Shown one piece after another: positions 51,124 to 61,064 of a stretch of DNA of 64,000 nt. The notes under the pieces were generated by a model. That model was not told the origin of the DNA. It saw only the letters and a program-made list of their open reading frames with translations, and did no database searches. The stretch covers positions 434,001 through 498,000 of the forward strand of contig JAGKWU010000001.1 in the NCBI GenBank assembly GCA_021151695.1, given 5' to 3'. The position numbers were made by a program, and so were the translations under genes. Numbering within the stretch: the stretch's first letter is position 1; the number at the start of each line of letters is the position of its first letter. The stretch is from Cellvibrionaceae bacterium. Its GTDB lineage: Bacteria; Pseudomonadota; Gammaproteobacteria; Pseudomonadales; Cellvibrionaceae.

Positions 51124-51807
51124 ATGAGCAATATCACTGCAATCCAGACTGCCGGCACTTTAAGCCAAACCAGTGCCAGCAAAGTGTTGCGCAATACTTA
51201 TCTGTTGCTAGGGCTAACACTGGTCTTTAGCGCCGTTTGCGCCGGCATTTCCCTGACACTCAACGTTGGTTATGGGATTGGATTGGTATGCAGCCTGGTA
51301 GCTATGGGGCTAATCTGGTTTGCCCTGCCTAAAACGGCTAACTCAGCTTCAGGACTGGGTGTTGTGTTTGCCTTTACGGGGTTGATAGGCATTGGCCTCG
51401 GCCCAACGCTCAACCATTACCTTCATATGGCCAACGGCGGCGCCATTATTCTGCAATCCCTGGGTGGTACTGCTGCGGTATTTTTGGGGCTTTCCGCTTA
51501 TGTATTAACCACCCGAAAAAACTTTCAATTCCTCGGTGGATTTATTGCTGCCGGCATGATGTTGATGCTGGTAATCATGGTATTCCTGATTGGCGCTTCA
51601 CTGTTTGGCTATCAGTTTTCGGGGATAAGCCTGGCCTTATCGGCTGGCGTTGTGTTGCTGATGTCAGCGCTGATTGTCTATCAAACCAGCGAAATCATTC
51701 ACGGTGGTGAAACAAACTATATTTTGGCAACCACCAGTTTGTACCTTTCCATCATCAATCTGTTTACCAGCTTGTTACAACTGCTCGGTGCCGCCAATGA
51801 CGAATAA
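51124..51807 (+). CDS. Bax inhibitor-1/YccA family membrane protein
   Basis: 227 residues with seven hydrophobic segments and the ending YILATTSLYLSIINLFTSLLQLLGA, characteristic of the YccA branch of the BI-1 family. YccA in E. coli modulates the FtsH protease; other members leak calcium or protons. Start at 51124 with GGAG upstream; the frame to 51094 has no family likeness. A strong terminator follows. Confidence 0.93.
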   Translation: MSNITAIQTAGTLSQTSASKVLRNTYLLLGLTLVFSAVCAGISLTLNVGYGIGLVCSLVAMGLIWFALPKTANSASGLGVVFAFTGLIGIGLGPTLNHYLHMANGGAIILQSLGGTAAVFLGLSAYVLTTRKNFQFLGGFIAAGMMLMLVIMVFLIGASLFGYQFSGISLALSAGVVLLMSALIVYQTSEIIHGGETNYILATTSLYLSIINLFTSLLQLLGAANDE

Positions 51808-51842
51808 CCACTTTCGCTAACGCCAAACCAGATTACAATTCA

Positions 51843-51871
51843 CTAAGGCTCCTCAAGGAGCCTTAGTTTTT
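51843..51871 (+). terminator. Terminator after the YccA-like gene
   Basis: Perfect ten-base stem CTAAGGCTCC/GGAGCCTTAG, loop TCAA, then TTTTT. Confidence 0.93.
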
Positions 51872-51913
51872 ACAGCGAAGCAATTTATAGCCTTGCCTCT
51901 TCAGGGAACCTCG

Positions 51914-54685
51914 ATGACTCTCAGCTACCTTTCTCTGGAATCGCTCGCGCCAGCATTTGCACAGAATGCGCTGGTGTTAGTCCCCAACAACCGCTTACGT
52001 AATCACTTGCTGCGCGCTTACGCACTGAAGCAGACCACCAAAGCATGGCTGAAGCCCAATATCCAAAGCCTCAATCAATGGCTGGAAAGCCAATGGGCTG
52101 CGCTGCAAGATCGCGGTGCTACTTATTCGTGCGCACTTATCGCTACCCCACTACAGCGACAAATGTTGTGGGAAGCGGCAATAAAACAATCTGTGCTGGG
52201 CGCCACTTTATTGCAACCCAAACCACTCGCCCAGCAAGCTGACAGCGCTTATAAAAATCTCCAGTTATGGCGATTGGATGATGCGCTCAACACTGATTTT
52301 TTTAGCGATGCCAAGAGTAACTCCAGCCAATTCCAGGGTTGGATGGAAGAGTTCAAGCGCAGCCTCACACTGCAAAATACGATGACGCGCGAAACCAGTT
52401 ACGGGCTCATTGCCAAAGCATTTATCCTAGGCGACTTACCCAGATGTTCGCATATCTATCTCGAAGGTTTTGATGATTTGCCGCCGCTGATGCAGCAGGT
52501 ACTGGACTCCGCCGCAGAGACACTGGTTCGATTGCCCAATCAAATCGCATCACAATCCAAGGTAGTGCGTACGCAAACAAAAACTAGCGATGAAGAGATG
52601 AAAGCAGCGGCGCTGTGGAGCAAAGCGCAATTAATGCAATCGCCAGATACAGCGCTAATTGGCATAGTAGTTCCCAACCTGGGCCAATGCCGCGATCAAA
52701 TAGAACGGATCTTTACCGAAGTTTTTGAACCCGGTGCGCTCCTTCCACAAAATGCCCGCTATACCTTGCCGTTTAACTTTTCGGCGGGCACACCTTTGGG
52801 CAGCACGCCATTAATTCATAGCTTATTTGAGCTGCTCAATCTCAACACCAGCGAGTGGCCACTGGAACGACTGTGCAATTTTCTCCACTCGCCCTTTTGG
52901 GGGGATGCTAACAACGAACTGGTTGCACGCACTCATCTCACTACCCGCCTGCGCGAGTTAGGGCGGCTGGAGTTAAGCACTGCAGACTTGCGTTACTACG
53001 CCAATCAACTGGAACAACAATTAACGGCATTTGCACCACTGGGTATTAGCCAGCGCCTTGAGGAGCTTGGCAATTTGCTGCGCCGTAGCTTCGGCAATAA
53101 AAATGCACGGGACTGGTTAGCGCTATTCGATAACATTCTTGGCATTATGGGTTGGCCAGGTGCGCGCCGGTTGGACTCGCAAGAGTACCAACAACTCAAC
53201 CAATGGTTTGAAGTGCGCGATCAATTTGCCAGCATCGACAATCACTCTGCTCCGATTAGCTACAGCCAGGCCTGTCGCTATTTGCGTGAGCTGGCCGACA
53301 AAACACCTTTCCAGGCGCAAACACCGGACTCGCCCATTCAAATCCTCGGCGCACTCGAAGCAGCCGGATTGCAATTCAGCCATTTGTGGGTCATGGGTTT
53401 AAGTGATAACCAATGGCCGCCGGTGCCCTCACCGAATCCACTTTTGCCGCTCGCATTGCAGCGCGACCATAAAATGCCTCATGCCAGCGCCGAGCGCGAG
53501 TTGGAAATAGCACGCAACCTCACCGAGCGTTATCGCCAATCGGCACCATTCGTGATTTTTTCCAGCGCCCATAGCGACGGAGATAATGAGCTGCGTGCGA
53601 GCGCATTGATTCGCGATATTCCACTGACACAGCCGCAAGATGTTATTGCCGATAAAGTGTCCGGGTTAGAATATTATTATCAATCACTACTAGCAAACAC
53701 CGCATTGGAAATTATTCAGGATGACAAAGGCCCGCCATTAGGAGAACAGGAAACTGTGCGCGGCGGAAGCAATCTTTTCAAGTTACAAGCCACTTGCCCC
53801 TTCAGCGCCTTTGTACAACTTCGCCTGGGCGCGAAAAATCCTGACGAGCCCGTGTTTGGATTTTCTCCCGCTGAGCGCGGCAACTTATTGCACGACTCTC
53901 TCGCCGCTATTTGGCGCAAGTTGGGCGATTCAAACCAGCTGGCAAACACTGATGACAATCAACTCAGATTATTAGTAGGTGAAATCACGCAAGAGATTAT
54001 TACTCACGCTCAAAGCAAAAATCCGCGCAAACTGGGTAAAGTTTACTGCGAGCTGGAGCAAGAGCGCCTGAGCAGATTATTGTGTGAATGGCTCAATCAA
54101 GAGCGTCAGCGCCCTGCGTTCAACGTCGTGGCTATAGAGCAGCAAGAAAATGTCGACTTTGCTGGTTTGCAATTAAAACTGCGCATTGACCGCATCGACC
54201 AATTCAGTAACGGCGAGCGTTTGCTGATCGATTATAAAACTGGCAGCGCTAGCAGCAAAAGTTGGTTGGGCGAACGCCCCACAGAACCGCAATTACCGCT
54301 CTATGCCGTAACTGCAAAGGCCGATGAAGCTATAACAGCTGTTAGCTTTGCTGTGATTAATGCCAAGCAGAAAACCTGGGATGGTTTGGGTGATTTGCAA
54401 GGTGACAGTGCAAATCAATCCGGTGTAAAACCCGCTGAAAATTGGGCCCTGCAATTGGATGAATGGCGAACGGTATTGCAGAAGCTCGCTGACGATTTTA
54501 TCCAGGGCGATGCGCGTGTGGATTTTGTCGATAAAAAGCAAGAAGGCTATGCGACCGATTTGCGGCCATTAAATCGCTTGGCGGATGCCGCAGCTTTGGA
54601 AGTTTTTAGCCAAACATTATTGTCCACGCAAAACGCCACGCCTGAAAAAGTCCAAGGCCCTGAACAACAAATTCAATTGTTTTAA
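51914..54685 (+). CDS. AddB-like PD-(D/E)XK nuclease, partner of the adjacent UvrD-type helicase
   Basis: 923 residues. It resembles the family annotated as probable DNA repair protein (TIGR03623), a RecC/AddB-like superfamily-1 relative with a C-terminal nuclease. The C-terminal part shows NLFKLQATCPFSAFVQLRL, GNLLHDSLAAIW and the nuclease residues RIDRIDQ...LLIDYKTGS near 757-775, with a helicase-like fold lacking a Walker A motif. The iron-sulfur cysteines of true AddB are not evident. The ATG at 51914 has AGGGA upstream. The helicase gene starts nine bases after its stop. Confidence 0.88.
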   Translation: MTLSYLSLESLAPAFAQNALVLVPNNRLRNHLLRAYALKQTTKAWLKPNIQSLNQWLESQWAALQDRGATYSCALIATPLQRQMLWEAAIKQSVLGATLLQPKPLAQQADSAYKNLQLWRLDDALNTDFFSDAKSNSSQFQGWMEEFKRSLTLQNTMTRETSYGLIAKAFILGDLPRCSHIYLEGFDDLPPLMQQVLDSAAETLVRLPNQIASQSKVVRTQTKTSDEEMKAAALWSKAQLMQSPDTALIGIVVPNLGQCRDQIERIFTEVFEPGALLPQNARYTLPFNFSAGTPLGSTPLIHSLFELLNLNTSEWPLERLCNFLHSPFWGDANNELVARTHLTTRLRELGRLELSTADLRYYANQLEQQLTAFAPLGISQRLEELGNLLRRSFGNKNARDWLALFDNILGIMGWPGARRLDSQEYQQLNQWFEVRDQFASIDNHSAPISYSQACRYLRELADKTPFQAQTPDSPIQILGALEAAGLQFSHLWVMGLSDNQWPPVPSPNPLLPLALQRDHKMPHASAERELEIARNLTERYRQSAPFVIFSSAHSDGDNELRASALIRDIPLTQPQDVIADKVSGLEYYYQSLLANTALEIIQDDKGPPLGEQETVRGGSNLFKLQATCPFSAFVQLRLGAKNPDEPVFGFSPAERGNLLHDSLAAIWRKLGDSNQLANTDDNQLRLLVGEITQEIITHAQSKNPRKLGKVYCELEQERLSRLLCEWLNQERQRPAFNVVAIEQQENVDFAGLQLKLRIDRIDQFSNGERLLIDYKTGSASSKSWLGERPTEPQLPLYAVTAKADEAITAVSFAVINAKQKTWDGLGDLQGDSANQSGVKPAENWALQLDEWRTVLQKLADDFIQGDARVDFVDKKQEGYATDLRPLNRLADAAALEVFSQTLLSTQNATPEKVQGPEQQIQLF

Positions 54686-54694
54686 GCAAAGAAA

Positions 54695-57600
54695 ATGACA
54701 ACTTTATCGCTTCCACAAGATTATTTAGCTCGCCAGGCTGCGCTCGATCCGAGCCGTTCCTTTGCCGTGTCCGCACCTGCTGGTTCCGGCAAAACCGGCC
54801 TGCTCACACAGCGTGTACTCAAACTATTAAGCCTGTGTGATAACCCGGAAGAAGTTTTGGCAATCACCTTCACCCGCAAAGCGGCAGGCGAAATGCAAGA
54901 TCGTATTTTGCAGGCCTTATGGAAAGCGAAAGAACAACCCAAACCCGAAAACCAACACGACTTACTCACTTGGGAACTAGCCACCAAAGTACTGGAACAT
55001 GACCAGCAACTGCAATGGAATTTATTGCAATGCCCGCAGCGGCTGCGTGTGCAAACCATCGATAGTTTGAGCAGTTCCATTAGTCGCCAACTACCCATAG
55101 CTAATGGCTTTGGTACAACACCCGCACCAACGGATAATCCCGAAGCAGCTTATCGCCAGGCGGTGCACCAACTGTTCGCCGAGCTGGAGCGCGAATCCAG
55201 CCTGCGCGAAGATTTGAGTTTTTTGCTACGCCATCTGGACAACAACATTGGCGGACTCGAAACATTATTAATCAGTTTGCTCGCCAAACGCGACCAGTGG
55301 CTGGGCGCTATTCTTATGGCGCAGCACACCAGCGCGCGCGCGTACCTTGAACAAGTTTTACAAGACATCATTACCGAAACGCTAATGCACGCGCACCAGG
55401 CGTTGCAGTTGCATGCCAGTGAGTTGGCGATGATTGCCGATTGGGCAGGACTCAATTTGCGCGAATCAAACCCGGATTCACCTTTAGCAGATCTGTGCGG
55501 TATGACAGGCTTGCCACGCCCGCAATGCGATGAAATAAAAAATTGGATCACACTCGCCAATTTTTTACTAACGGGCACCGGCACCTTCCGAAAAAGCCTG
55601 ACTAAAAACGAAGGTTTCCCCGCTGCCAAAGAAAATAAAGACAGCGCCAATTACAAAAATCGCTTTGCCGAACTGGTGGGCAATTTACTTGAAGCTCATC
55701 CCGATATAGATCAGGCAATTCACCAGATTCGTTTGCTGCCACCTTCGCATTACAGCGATGGCCAATGGCAGCTGCTTGATAGCCTCACGCGTTTACTGCC
55801 ACGTCTGGCCGCGCAATTAAATCTGGTATTTGCCGAGTTGGGTGAAACTGACTTTACCGCTATCAGCCAGGCAGCATTGACAGCGCTGGGGGATGAACAA
55901 TCGCCCACTGATGTAGCATTGCAATTGGATTATCGCATTCGCCACATATTGGTCGATGAATTTCAGGATACCTCAAGTACCCAGTTGCAATTGCTCGAGC
56001 AACTGACCGCTGGTTGGCAGAGTGGCGATGGACGCAGTTTATTTATCGTGGGCGACGGCATGCAAAGTTGTTACAGCTTTCGCAACGCTAACGTGGGGAT
56101 TTTTTTAGAAGCGCGCAAAGATGGTATTGGCGACCTACCTTTAGAGGCGCTCGATCTCACTGTCAACTTTCGCTCGCAAAGCGGTGTGGTGGAATGGGTT
56201 AACGAACATTTTCAAACCGCCTTTCCCGCCACTGATGATATTGGCCGCGGAGCAGTACGCTACTCGTCATCCATTGCATTCAAACCTAAATTGGAAACTA
56301 CGGCCGTTGAACTCCACATCAGTAGCTACAGCACAGATTCAGAATCGCAATCTGGTTTCGGCGGAGAAGAGAACGACGAGGACAGTGATTTCAGCGGATC
56401 AAAATATCTTGCAGAGCTGCAAGAAAATGAAGCCATTGCACAATTAATTGAGCAACTGCGCCGCGATTATCCAGATGACACAGTTGCCTTGCTCGCGCGT
56501 AGCCGCAACCATTTGCAGACTATTTTTCCAGCGCTCAGTCGTCGTGGTTTGAGCTGGCAGGCAACGGATATCGATAACCTCGCGCAACGCATGGCGATCA
56601 TTGATCTCACCAGCCTCACTCGTGCACTGCTTAATCCTGATGATCGTATTGCCTGGCTCGCTATTTTGCGAGCACCTTGGTGTGGCCTGGATTTACGGGA
56701 TTTACATTGCATTGCCAATGCAAACTTACCCTTAACGATTGAAGGTACCGAGCAAAATCCAAAACGCAAAGCCAGCGATTTTCCTATGTTGTGGCAGCAA
56801 ATCCGGTTGCACGCACAAATATCCAGCTTAAGTATTTCAGCCCGGCAAGCGCTGGCTCGCTTTGTCAGCATTATTGAAGCAGCATTATCGCAACGCCAGC
56901 GTAAACCTTTACGTCAATGGATTGAAGGTACCTGGCTTGCGCTCGGAGGACCCACTACGCTGCTGGACACTCAGGATATTAATGACATACCCAATTTTTT
57001 CGCTTTGTTAGAAGCGCACGAACAAGGCGGCAACATTAAAGACTGGACTACTTTTAACCAGGCCGTTGGTAAACTCTATGCCGCACCGCGCGAAAATGCC
57101 GACAGCAAATTGCAAGTAATGACTATGCACAAATCCAAGGGTTTGGAGTTTGATCACGTGATCATTCCGCGTTTGCATAAAACATCACCCAACGATGAGC
57201 AGGCATTGTTACTCTGGCGTGAACGTTTGAATGCGAAAGGCGAACGTCAATTGTTACTCGGCTCGCTGGCGCCTACCGGAGGCGACAAAGATCCGCTCTA
57301 CGCCTATATGAAAAAAGAAGCCGCCTTGCAATTGCAATACGAAGCAACGCGTCTATTTTATGTAGGTTGTACGCGCGCCATTAAGAAATTATTTTTGTTT
57401 GGCTGCCTCGCACAAAAGACACCAAAAGAAGGCGATGACTTAACTGGCGTCGCCGCTGCGATTAAAAACCCACCCAGCCGCTCTCTGCTAAATAGCATAT
57501 GGCACAAAGCACGGGAACAATTGCAGTTGGTACAAGCCAGCGCGTTAGTCACCAGTTCCGCTAAAACCAATTTTCCGCGCCCCGGGCTACAACAATTGTT

Positions 57601-58264
57601 GCGCTTAACACCCGACTGGCAAGCGCCGTTGCTCAGCGATGAATCGCCGCTCAAAAAATACCGCGGCCAGGAGTATGACGATGAAGATAATCAGCCAGAA
57701 CCCGAAACACGTGGCGCAAAACTTGCTCGCCATACGGGCACATTAATTCATCGGGCGCTGCAAAATTTGGTGGGGAATGCAAGCGCTATAGATCTCACAC
57801 CATGGCAAGCGCAGCAAATACCCTTCTGGAAAATACAGCTTAAACAGCAAGGCTGGCATGACGAAGAAATTGAGCAAGCTCTGCGCAAAATCAATTTGGC
57901 CATCCACAATACAATCGGCGATCGCCGCGGCCAATGGCTATTGGATAACACACACCTGCAGAGTGCTTGCGAATTGGCTATCACCCATCAGCAAGGCAAC
58001 GCCATCGATTTAAAACTGCGCGAAAATATTATTGACCGCACCTTTGTTGTCGATGGCACGCGCTGGATTATCGATTACAAAAGCAGTGAACCGGCGAGCG
58101 GACAAACCCCGGACGACTTTATCCTGCAAGAAATTGCGACTTATAAACCGCAGCTCGCCAGATACAAAAACTGCTTTACGGCTCTGGGGGAAACCAATAT
58201 CAAAACTGCACTTTATTTTCCGCTACTGGAAGAAAACAAGCGCTTTCAGGAAATCGAAAACTAA
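54695..58264 (+). CDS. AddA/RecB-like UvrD-family helicase-nuclease
   Basis: 1189 residues. Superfamily-1 helicase motifs in order: SAPAGSGKT near 26-34, TFTRKAAGEMQDR, VDEFQDTSSTQLQLLEQL near 419, VNFRS, TMHKSKGLEFDHVI, and RLFYVGCTRA near 886. A C-terminal PD-(D/E)XK nuclease follows with DRTFVVDGTRWIIDYKS near 1115-1130 and helix YKPQLARYK. That makes it an AddA-type helicase-nuclease. It is transcriptionally linked to the AddB-like protein upstream, so the pair probably processes double-strand ends. Whether it replaces or supplements RecBCD cannot be told here. Confidence 0.9.
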   Translation: MTTLSLPQDYLARQAALDPSRSFAVSAPAGSGKTGLLTQRVLKLLSLCDNPEEVLAITFTRKAAGEMQDRILQALWKAKEQPKPENQHDLLTWELATKVLEHDQQLQWNLLQCPQRLRVQTIDSLSSSISRQLPIANGFGTTPAPTDNPEAAYRQAVHQLFAELERESSLREDLSFLLRHLDNNIGGLETLLISLLAKRDQWLGAILMAQHTSARAYLEQVLQDIITETLMHAHQALQLHASELAMIADWAGLNLRESNPDSPLADLCGMTGLPRPQCDEIKNWITLANFLLTGTGTFRKSLTKNEGFPAAKENKDSANYKNRFAELVGNLLEAHPDIDQAIHQIRLLPPSHYSDGQWQLLDSLTRLLPRLAAQLNLVFAELGETDFTAISQAALTALGDEQSPTDVALQLDYRIRHILVDEFQDTSSTQLQLLEQLTAGWQSGDGRSLFIVGDGMQSCYSFRNANVGIFLEARKDGIGDLPLEALDLTVNFRSQSGVVEWVNEHFQTAFPATDDIGRGAVRYSSSIAFKPKLETTAVELHISSYSTDSESQSGFGGEENDEDSDFSGSKYLAELQENEAIAQLIEQLRRDYPDDTVALLARSRNHLQTIFPALSRRGLSWQATDIDNLAQRMAIIDLTSLTRALLNPDDRIAWLAILRAPWCGLDLRDLHCIANANLPLTIEGTEQNPKRKASDFPMLWQQIRLHAQISSLSISARQALARFVSIIEAALSQRQRKPLRQWIEGTWLALGGPTTLLDTQDINDIPNFFALLEAHEQGGNIKDWTTFNQAVGKLYAAPRENADSKLQVMTMHKSKGLEFDHVIIPRLHKTSPNDEQALLLWRERLNAKGERQLLLGSLAPTGGDKDPLYAYMKKEAALQLQYEATRLFYVGCTRAIKKLFLFGCLAQKTPKEGDDLTGVAAAIKNPPSRSLLNSIWHKAREQLQLVQASALVTSSAKTNFPRPGLQQLLRLTPDWQAPLLSDESPLKKYRGQEYDDEDNQPEPETRGAKLARHTGTLIHRALQNLVGNASAIDLTPWQAQQIPFWKIQLKQQGWHDEEIEQALRKINLAIHNTIGDRRGQWLLDNTHLQSACELAITHQQGNAIDLKLRENIIDRTFVVDGTRWIIDYKSSEPASGQTPDDFILQEIATYKPQLARYKNCFTALGETNIKTALYFPLLEENKRFQEIEN

Positions 58265-58313
58265 CGCGCAATCAACTGCGTTGCTGGCCTTGGCAACCGG
58301 CAACGCAACTCCC

Positions 58314-59093
58314 TTAAAATTTATAAACCAACGTAATTGACGTAGTAATATCCGTTGGCTCCTTGTCTTCATCCACTTTGCTATCGTTCGCAATCGCCAG
58401 CGCCACTTTCATTTGCATAGTGTGATTGATCGCCGCCGCCAGCGAGGTTTCACTCTGGCTCCGGGTGTTATCAGAGCCCGTCTCCACACTCAAGGTTTGT
58501 TTAAATACCGCCGTGGCACTGAGATTCCACTCAATCTCCGTAGCCAGGCGCAGCAAAGCGCCGCTTTGGGTTTCAAAAATAAGCGGATCACCAACAACAT
58601 CCGGCTCAATCACTTTTTCACCACGAAAATAACCGGGGCCCGTTTCAGCAAACCAGCGAAAGGTATCAGTACTGTATAGCCAATCACCATAACCCAAGGC
58701 CACAGTACTGTAATCGCGATAAGCACCGAATTGGTCATGGGTGTGGGAAACAAAGCCGAACAGATAGGATTTATTTTCCGTTGATAACTGATACGCCGAT
58801 TTCGCTGATGCAAAAAATTTCTCAGCCGTTTTTTCGCTGATTTTACTGCCGTCGTCCCGGGTGACATCGTCCTTTTTATACAAGGCCGTCAGTATGTATT
58901 CGTTGTTAAATTTTTCCAGGTGCTGTTTAGCGTCCAGCTTTGCATTAAGGCTAGTGGTTTCGGTATTTCCCGAGGTGGCTATAGCCCCCAACTCAACTTC
59001 CACCGCCCAAGGCTGGGTTGATTGTGCGAAAGCGCTGGAGGAAAAAGCGGTGGCTAACAAAGCGGTAATAAGTAAATGTTTTACATTATGCAT
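58314..59093 (-). CDS. DUF481 family outer-membrane protein
   Basis: 259 residues. A signal peptide (MHNVKHLLITALLATAFSSSAFAQ) precedes a beta-barrel-like sequence with WAVEVELGAIATSGNTETTSLNA, the DUF481/YdiY pattern of salt- and acid-stress-induced outer-membrane proteins. The C terminus ends in a phenylalanine (ITTSITLVYKF-like end), as for proteins inserted by BAM. ATG 59093 has AAGGA upstream; the longer frame to 59240 is not a signal peptide. The fpr terminator lies just upstream, so it has its own promoter. Confidence 0.9.
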   Translation of the reverse strand: MHNVKHLLITALLATAFSSSAFAQSTQPWAVEVELGAIATSGNTETTSLNAKLDAKQHLEKFNNEYILTALYKKDDVTRDDGSKISEKTAEKFFASAKSAYQLSTENKSYLFGFVSHTHDQFGAYRDYSTVALGYGDWLYSTDTFRWFAETGPGYFRGEKVIEPDVVGDPLIFETQSGALLRLATEIEWNLSATAVFKQTLSVETGSDNTRSQSETSLAAAINHTMQMKVALAIANDSKVDEDKEPTDITTSITLVYKF

Positions 59094-59200
59094 GGCTAAT
59101 CCTTGATTCTGTGGCAATGAAATACGGCTATACCGTACCTGATCAACCCTATGGATTATTGGGGAATTCCTTCTGGCGCCGATTGTAAAGGCTGGGTAAT

Positions 59201-59237
59201 AAAAAAGGCGGTGTGCTTGCGCACATCCGCCTTTTTT
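59201..59237 (-). terminator. Terminator of fpr
   Basis: Outer stem AAAAAAGGCGG/CCGCCTTTTTT with inner TGTGC/GCACA and one bulge. It lies about 15 bases past the fpr stop on the minus strand and before the DUF481 gene. Confidence 0.88.
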
Positions 59238-59252
59238 CACCGCGTAGGAAAA

Positions 59253-60029
59253 TTATTTTTCTACAAAGGCACGTTCAATTACGTAATCACCTGGCACGCC
59301 GATTTTTGGTGATATTTGCAAACCAGCAGCATCCAGCAACTCGCAGGTGCTTTTCAGCATCTCGGGGCTACCGCACAACATGGCGCGATCCGTTTCAGGA
59401 TTGAAGGGTGGCAAACCAATGTCTTCAAACAATTTGCCGCTGGTAACCAAGTCAGTCAAACGGCCCTGGTTACGGAAAGGCTCACGAGTCACGGTTGGGT
59501 AGTAAATCAGTTTTTGGCGAACTTCTTCACCAAAAAATTCGTTGTTGGGCAATTCATTGGTGATGAAATCCATATAAGCCAATTCGCTAACGGTACGCAC
59601 ACCGTGGAAAAGGACAATTTTTTCAAACTTTTCATACACGGATGGATCGCGAATCAAACTGAGGAATGGCGCCAAGCCGGTACCAGTGCTCAGGTAATAC
59701 AAATTTTTGCCCGATTTCAAATCATCAACCAGCAGTGAACCTGTTGGTTTCTTACCTACCAGCAGATCATCGCCTACTTTCAAATGTTGCAAACGCGATG
59801 TCAGTGGTCCATTAGGCACTTTGATACTGAAGAATTCCAAATGTTCGTCGTAGTTGGCGCTGGCGATACTATAGGCGCGCAGTAATGGACGGCCATCCAC
59901 TTCCAAACCGATCATGACAAACTGGCCGCTCTCAAAGCGCAGTGAATCAGGGCGAGTGGTGGTGAAACTGAACAGGGAATCGTTCCAGTGGTGAACGCTT
60001 AATACTTTTTGTGTATCTACAGCAGCCAT
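59253..60029 (-). CDS. fpr: Ferredoxin/flavodoxin-NADP reductase
   Basis: 258 residues of the plant-type FNR fold. FAD binding is by RAYSIAS at 51-57; NADP binding by STGTGLAPFLSLI; the C terminus reads GDYVIERAFVEK, ending in the Pseudomonas-type VEK. Fpr passes electrons between NADPH and ferredoxin or flavodoxin, with roles in oxidative-stress defence and iron-sulfur upkeep. A LysR-type regulator that resembles FinR, the known activator of fpr in Pseudomonas, lies 2 kb away beyond etfBA. Confidence 0.96.
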   Translation of the reverse strand: MAAVDTQKVLSVHHWNDSLFSFTTTRPDSLRFESGQFVMIGLEVDGRPLLRAYSIASANYDEHLEFFSIKVPNGPLTSRLQHLKVGDDLLVGKKPTGSLLVDDLKSGKNLYYLSTGTGLAPFLSLIRDPSVYEKFEKIVLFHGVRTVSELAYMDFITNELPNNEFFGEEVRQKLIYYPTVTREPFRNQGRLTDLVTSGKLFEDIGLPPFNPETDRAMLCGSPEMLKSTCELLDAAGLQISPKIGVPGDYVIERAFVEK

Positions 60030-60073
60030 GTTTTTAACCTTGTGAGTAAAAATATCCTCATCCGCTTAAAGTA

Positions 60074-60097
60074 CCATGCCCGCATAGGCGGGCATGG
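60074..60097. repeat. Perfect hairpin between fpr and etfA
   Basis: Ten-base perfect arms CCATGCCCGC/GCGGGCATGG with loop ATAG. There is no U tract on the minus strand, so it may be an mRNA-stability or repeat element rather than a terminator. Confidence 0.5.
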
Positions 60098-60128
60098 AGG
60101 ACGAGCATTTGATTGTTGAAATAAAAAA

Positions 60129-61064
60129 TCAGTCTAAAGCAGCCGTCAATTCCTGGGTGGCTTCAAACAAATCTGCCACCAAGCCGTAATCAGCCCACTG
60201 GAAAATCTGCGCATCGGGATCGTGGTTGATCGCGACTATAACGCGACTGTCTTTCATGCCGGCGATGTGTTGCGCAGCACCGGAAACACCAATAGCGATA
60301 TACAAATCTGGAGCCACAACAGTGCCCGTCTGGCCAACTTGCCATTCGTTAGGTGCATAACCAGCATCAACGGCTGCGCGAGTTGCGCCAATGGCTGCAT
60401 TCAGTTTGTTCGCCAATGGCGACATCACGGCATCAAATTTTTCGGCGCTACCCAGTGAACGGCCACCGGTAACAATAACGCGTGCAGTGCCCAGCTCAGG
60501 ACGCTCGCTTTTCTGGATATTTACGCTGACAAAACTGGATAAGGCTTTATCACCTTGCGCCGCAACCGCTTCAATAGGTGCGTTGTTATCCGCAATAGTT
60601 GCTGCATCAAAACCTGTGGCGCGCACAGTGAGCAACTTGATGCTCTCGTCGTTGCGTACTGTCGCATTGAGACTGCCGGCATACAGCGGGCGCACATAGG
60701 TAGAAGCATCAAGGATCTTGATCACTTCCGACACCATGTCCACATCCAACAATGCAGCAACGCGCGGTAACAAGTTTTTACCATAGCTGCTGGCTGCTGC
60801 GATAACGTGGGAATAATTTTTGGCCAGATCAGCAACAACGGGGGCGTAGTTTTCGGCGAGTGCATTGGCATATTCAGCGCTATCGGCAACCAGTACTTTT
60901 TTAACACCGGCAATTTTTGCAACGCTCTGGGCAACGGCATCAACACCCTGCCCCAATACCAATACATCTACATCGCCACTGATTTGCAGGGCGGCAGTGA
61001 TGGCGGAACGTGTAGCGATTTTTACGCTTTGTTGGTCCTGTTCGGCAATAACTAAAATGCTCAT
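60129..61064 (-). CDS. etfA: Electron transfer flavoprotein, alpha subunit
   Basis: 311 residues with the FixB/EtfA C-terminal FAD-binding signature: LGSAEKFD, VDAGYAPNEWQVGQTGTVVAPDLYIAIGVSGAAQHIAGMKDS, and VAINHDPDAQIF. It accepts electrons from acyl-CoA dehydrogenases and passes them to ETF-quinone oxidoreductase. The ATG overlaps the etfB stop by four bases, so translation is coupled. Cytoplasmic heterodimer with EtfB. Confidence 0.96.
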   Translation of the reverse strand: MSILVIAEQDQQSVKIATRSAITAALQISGDVDVLVLGQGVDAVAQSVAKIAGVKKVLVADSAEYANALAENYAPVVADLAKNYSHVIAAASSYGKNLLPRVAALLDVDMVSEVIKILDASTYVRPLYAGSLNATVRNDESIKLLTVRATGFDAATIADNNAPIEAVAAQGDKALSSFVSVNIQKSERPELGTARVIVTGGRSLGSAEKFDAVMSPLANKLNAAIGATRAAVDAGYAPNEWQVGQTGTVVAPDLYIAIGVSGAAQHIAGMKDSRVIVAINHDPDAQIFQWADYGLVADLFEATQELTAALD

